This document shows, piece by piece, positions 6,783 to 9,055 of a DNA stretch of 9,055 bases. The position numbers were made by a program, and so were the translations under genes. Numbering within the stretch: the stretch's first letter is position 1; every line of letters begins with the position of its first letter. The notes beneath the pieces are model-generated. The model did no database searches, was not told where the DNA came from, and saw nothing but the letters and a program-made list of their open reading frames with translations. The stretch comes from Myxococcales bacterium (GTDB lineage Bacteria > Myxococcota > Myxococcia > Myxococcales > Anaeromyxobacteraceae): NCBI GenBank assembly GCA_021779335.1, contig JAJYAW010000085.1, positions 1 through 9,055 on the forward strand, in the 5' to 3' direction.

Positions 6783-7786
6783 CCCACCTCGCGGGCCAGC
6801 GCGAGCTCCTCGGCCCGGCGGGCGTACCCCTTCGGCCGGTCCGCCGGCGGGTGGGACAGGAAGCCCGACACCACGCCGTGGAGCACCCGGTCGAGCGGCG
6901 CGTGGACGAAGCCGAGCTCGCGGGCGGCGCGGGAAGGATCCAGGAAGGACATCCAGCGGCCGCTGAAGGGAGAGACCTCGACCGGAGCCAGGCCGGCGGC
7001 CCGGAGGCGGGCGGCCGGGACGGGCACCAGCTCGGCGCGGCTGCCGGTGGCCTGGCGCAGGGCCGCCAGGAGCTCCAGGAGCGTGGGCGCCTCCTGCTGC
7101 GCCGCGTTGTACGCCTGGCCGAAGGTCTCCTCCCGCCCGAGGAGCCCGCAGAGCAGGCGGGCCACCTCGTCGCCCGCCACGTGGCGCACCCGGTGGGCGC
7201 CGCCGTCCGGCACCAGCACCGGGCCGCCGTCGACGAGGCGCCACAGGTAGCCCTCCAGCCGCCGGTGGTAGTCGAGCGCGCCGTTCACCATGGGGATCCG
7301 CAGCCGGGTGGCCGGGAAGCCGGCGGGCCCCGCGGCCGCCAGGGCGTCCTCGCAGGCCCGCTTCCCCATGCCGTACTGCCAGTCCCAGAGGTCGTCCGGG
7401 TCGTCCGGGCGGGCCATGACGGGCCCGTCGTAGTCCACCTCGCGGGCCGGGCTCGGGCAGCCGGGCCTCACCAGGTAGACCTGGCCGGTGGAGACCATGA
7501 GGTAGTGGCCGACCCGGCCGCGCAGGAGGTCGGCGGCGCGGCGGCCGTCCTCGCCCGTGAAGGCGGCGAGGTCCAGCACGCCGTCGAAGCGCCGGCCGGC
7601 GAGGAGCCGCTCGAGGTCAGGCCCGGTCCGGTCGCCGACGAGCCGCTCCACCCGATCTCCGAAGGGGTCGGGCAGGGTGCCGCGGTTGAAGAGGGTGACC
7701 CGGTGACGCCCGGCCAGCAGGCGCCAGGTGGCGAGGAGGCCGACGAAGCGGTTGCCGCCGATGACGAGGACGTGCACGGGCCCCAT
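6779..7786 (-). CDS. NAD(P)-dependent epimerase/dehydratase, extended SDR
   Basis: A 335-residue extended short-chain dehydrogenase/reductase. The N-terminal Rossmann motif is IGGNRFVG (G10, G11, G16), preceded by the beta strand HVLV. STGQVY holds Ser99/Thr100, and the catalytic pair is Y138 and K142 in YGMGK. After RLRIPMVNG the C-terminal half contains a substrate-binding region with DGGAHRVRHV and a FLDPSRAARELGF segment typical of nucleotide-sugar epimerase relatives. The exact substrate is not known; RNA-binding CSP41-like relatives share this layout, so the call stays at family level. It is the first gene of the minus-strand operon. The start ATG 7786 lacks a strong ribosome site; the GTG at codon 4 (7777) has GGGG just upstream and is a possible alternative that keeps the whole Rossmann motif. 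Confidence 0.92.
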   Translation of the reverse strand: MGPVHVLVIGGNRFVGLLATWRLLAGRHRVTLFNRGTLPDPFGDRVERLVGDRTGPDLERLLAGRRFDGVLDLAAFTGEDGRRAADLLRGRVGHYLMVSTGQVYLVRPGCPSPAREVDYDGPVMARPDDPDDLWDWQYGMGKRACEDALAAAGPAGFPATRLRIPMVNGALDYHRRLEGYLWRLVDGGPVLVPDGGAHRVRHVAGDEVARLLCGLLGREETFGQAYNAAQQEAPTLLELLAALRQATGSRAELVPVPAARLRAAGLAPVEVSPFSGRWMSFLDPSRAARELGFVHAPLDRVLHGVVSGFLSHPPADRPKGYARRAEELALAREVG

Positions 7787-7949
7787 ACGTGCCGGGGCCG
7801 GGGAGCCGAGTCAAGCCGCGCCCTTGCGGCCCTGGCGGGGCGGAGCGGGAGAAAGCGCGGCGGCGCTGAATCCGCCGAGCCCGGCCGCCGCGTCTCATGG
7901 GGCGAACGCAGCCACCACGCGCCAGCGGCGCCACGCCGCGGGGAGCACC
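7787..7949. other. Divergent intergenic region between epimerase and DUF6249/ECF operons
   Basis: These 163 bases must hold the promoters of both operons. On the minus strand TTGACT (7814-7809) is a good -35 hexamer, but the -10 position 17-18 bases on (CACGTA or ACGTAT) is poor and overlaps the start codon. On the plus strand I see no GGAAC-type ECF -35 element, so autoregulation by the sigma factor is not evident. No strong repeat was seen. Confidence 0.5.
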
Positions 7950-8339
7950 ATGGATCTCAAAGTCGACCTCACGGCCGTCCTCGTCACCTCGGCGGTCTTC
8001 CTCTTCTCGGCCGTCATCGTGGCCACCGTCTTCTTCTTCATCCACAAGGCCAAGGAGCTGCGCCACGCCACCATCCGGCTGGCGCTGGAGAAGGGCCAGC
8101 CGCTGCCCCCCGACCTCCTCGACGACGGCCTCGATCGGCTGCGGCACCGGGCGCCTGGCAACGACCTCGCCAAGGGCGTGAAGCTGGTCTTCATCGGCGT
8201 CGGCCTGTCGCTCTTCTTCTTCTTCTTCCAGCAGCGCCTCTGGCCGATCGGGCTCATCCTCCTCTTCGTGGGGCTCGGCCACCTGGCCGCCCACGCCCTG
8301 ACGGGCCGGGCGCCGCCGGCCGCCCCCCCGGCGGTGTAG
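7950..8339 (+). CDS. Small three-helix membrane protein, DUF6249-like
   Basis: A 129-residue membrane protein. Hydrophobic segments lie at about residues 8-31, 76-95 (with a run of six phenylalanines) and 98-117, and a charged cytoplasmic-type linker joins the first two. The linker segment HKAKELRHATIRLALEKGQPLP, ending in a Leu/Pro-rich step, resembles DUF6249 proteins, which are often found beside sigma factors. I chose ATG 7950 because GGGGAG lies about five bases before it and the hydrophobic segment starts at once; the open frame upstream has no such signal. The sigma factor begins nine bases after its stop, so the two are probably cotranscribed. It may be the sensor or a membrane partner of the sigma system; that is inference. 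Confidence 0.85.
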   Translation: MDLKVDLTAVLVTSAVFLFSAVIVATVFFFIHKAKELRHATIRLALEKGQPLPPDLLDDGLDRLRHRAPGNDLAKGVKLVFIGVGLSLFFFFFQQRLWPIGLILLFVGLGHLAAHALTGRAPPAAPPAV

Positions 8340-8348
8340 AAGGGGGCC

Positions 8349-8882
8349 ATGGGGCCGCCGGACACCGAGCTCGTCGCCCGCGTCCTCGCCAGCGACGACC
8401 GCCGCGCCTACGCGGAGCTCGTGCGCCGCCACCAGTCGGCGGTGCGCGGGCTCCTGCGGCGCCTCTGCGCCGGCGACGCGGCCCAGGCCGACGACCTGGC
8501 GCAGGAGACCTTCCTGCGCGCCTACCGGTCCCTGAGGAGCTGGCGCGGCGGCGGACGCCTCTCCACCTGGCTCTACCGGATCGCGTGGAACGGCTGGGCC
8601 AGCCAGGCCCGCCGCCAGCGCCTGCCCGAGCTCCCCGCGCCCGCCCCGGCGCGCGATGCGGCCGACGCCGCCATCGACCGGCACGACCTGGCGCGGGCCA
8701 TGGCGAGCCTGCGCGCCGACGAGCGGGCCGCCCTGGCGCTGGCCTACGGGCAGGACGTGACCCACGAGGAGGCGGCGGCCATCCTCGACTGCCCGGTGGG
8801 GACGCTCAAGACCAACATCCTGCGCGGCAAGGAGAAGCTGCGCCGCATGCTCGTGCCCCAGGGCGCGGGAGGGACGCCATGA
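8349..8882 (+). CDS. ECF-family RNA polymerase sigma factor
   Basis: A 177-residue sigma70-family, group 4 (ECF) sigma factor, which directs RNA polymerase to a small set of promoters. Region 2 is seen from about residue 20, with DDLAQETFLRAY at 48-59 and the STWLYRIAWN end at 72-81. A Pro/Ala-rich linker (92-105) leads to region 4 (about 118-168), with LRADERAALALAYG and the helix-turn-helix EEAAAILDCPVGTLKTNILRGKEKLR. Length is normal. GAAGGGGG lies just before ATG 8349. The stop overlaps the next ATG (ATGA, four bases), a common arrangement with a cognate anti-sigma gene. The upstream DUF6249-like protein is nine bases away. No extra C-terminal domain is present. Confidence 0.95.
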   Translation: MGPPDTELVARVLASDDRRAYAELVRRHQSAVRGLLRRLCAGDAAQADDLAQETFLRAYRSLRSWRGGGRLSTWLYRIAWNGWASQARRQRLPELPAPAPARDAADAAIDRHDLARAMASLRADERAALALAYGQDVTHEEAAAILDCPVGTLKTNILRGKEKLRRMLVPQGAGGTP

Positions 8883-9055
8883 CCATCGATCCGGACCGGC
8901 TCGACGACCTGCTGGCCGACGCGCCCTACCTCGACGACGGCGGCTTCACCGTGCGTGTCTTGGAGGGGCTGCCGCCGCGCCGCCGCGACCCGCGCCCCTG
9001 GGCGCTGGGGGTCGCGGCCGCGGCGGCGGGCGTGACGGCGCTGCTGGTGCTGCCC
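8879..9055 (+). CDS. Probable anti-sigma factor or membrane partner (3' end cut by window edge)
   Basis: The first 59 codons of a gene that runs off the right edge. It begins with a short acidic stretch (DPDRLDDLLADAPYLDD), then GGFTVRVLEGLPPRRR and a Trp followed by an Ala/Val/Leu-rich hydrophobic segment from about residue 43, which looks like a transmembrane helix. Its ATG overlaps the ECF sigma stop by four bases, and this short-cytoplasmic-tail-plus-helix layout is common in membrane proteins encoded directly after ECF sigma factors. No zinc-binding HxxxCxxC anti-sigma motif appears in the visible part. The anti-sigma role is inferred from position and topology only. Confidence 0.8.
   Translation, partial: MTIDPDRLDDLLADAPYLDDGGFTVRVLEGLPPRRRDPRPWALGVAAAAAGVTALLVLP

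Noticed and set aside
5997..7250. Plus-strand 417-residue open frame
   Set aside because: Antisense to the MFS transporter and epimerase, whose family motifs are clear; the frame itself is repetitive Arg/Gly/Ala/Glu.
7809..7814. TTGACT (minus strand) as a -35 element for the epimerase operon
   Set aside because: The matching -10 position is poor and overlaps the start codon, so no promoter is claimed.
8210..8228. TTC repeat in the DUF6249-like gene
   Set aside because: It simply encodes the phenylalanine run of a membrane helix and does not shift the frame when its length changes.
7617..8765. Minus-strand 382-residue open frame across the sigma operon
   Set aside because: Antisense to the DUF6249-like and ECF sigma genes; no motif is visible.

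Overview
The window is GC-rich DNA with a very strong G/C third-position bias. Short intergenic gaps, a PilZ/receiver fusion, a sigma54-type promoter match and an isolated ECF sigma operon together suggest a myxobacterium-like member of the Deltaproteobacteria, most like Anaeromyxobacter. That placement is inference from style and gene content; there is no rRNA or marker gene here. It reads as ordinary chromosome: I see no mobile element, tRNA, rRNA, CRISPR array or phage gene.

Layout. (1) Positions 1-1634, minus: a secreted M14-family zinc carboxypeptidase whose C-terminus runs off the left edge. (2) A divergent gap with an AGGAGG sequence and an 8-bp tandem repeat, then a plus-strand metallo-beta-lactamase-fold hydrolase of the RomA/NAPE-PLD-like type (about 1830-2840), whose start codon is not obvious. 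(3) A plus-strand predicted lipoprotein with a DUF2807-type repeat domain (2996-3709), behind an extended -10 promoter candidate. (4) A regulatory gap (3710-3896) with a 13-bp tandem repeat, hairpins and a good -24/-12 (sigma54) match, followed by a 487-residue protein with two PilZ-like regions and a C-terminal receiver domain (3897-5360). (5) A compact minus-strand operon, transcribed right to left: NAD-dependent epimerase/dehydratase (7786-6779), YbfB/YjiJ-type MFS transporter (6782-5625, 4-bp overlap), and a small 4-oxalocrotonate-tautomerase-like protein (5606-5403). It converges on the PilZ/receiver gene with only 42 bp between the stops. (6) A divergent gap (7787-7949), then a plus-strand operon: a three-helix membrane protein of DUF6249 type, an ECF sigma factor, and the start of a probable anti-sigma or membrane partner, cut by the right edge.

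How the genes work together. The clearest functional units are the ECF sigma operon (4-bp ATGA overlap between sigma factor and the downstream gene) and the tautomerase/MFS/epimerase operon, whose substrate is unknown. The PilZ/PilZ/receiver protein is the most distinctive gene: it could join cyclic-di-GMP binding to phosphorelay input, possibly under sigma54 control. I found no clear sign of a wholly new multi-gene system.
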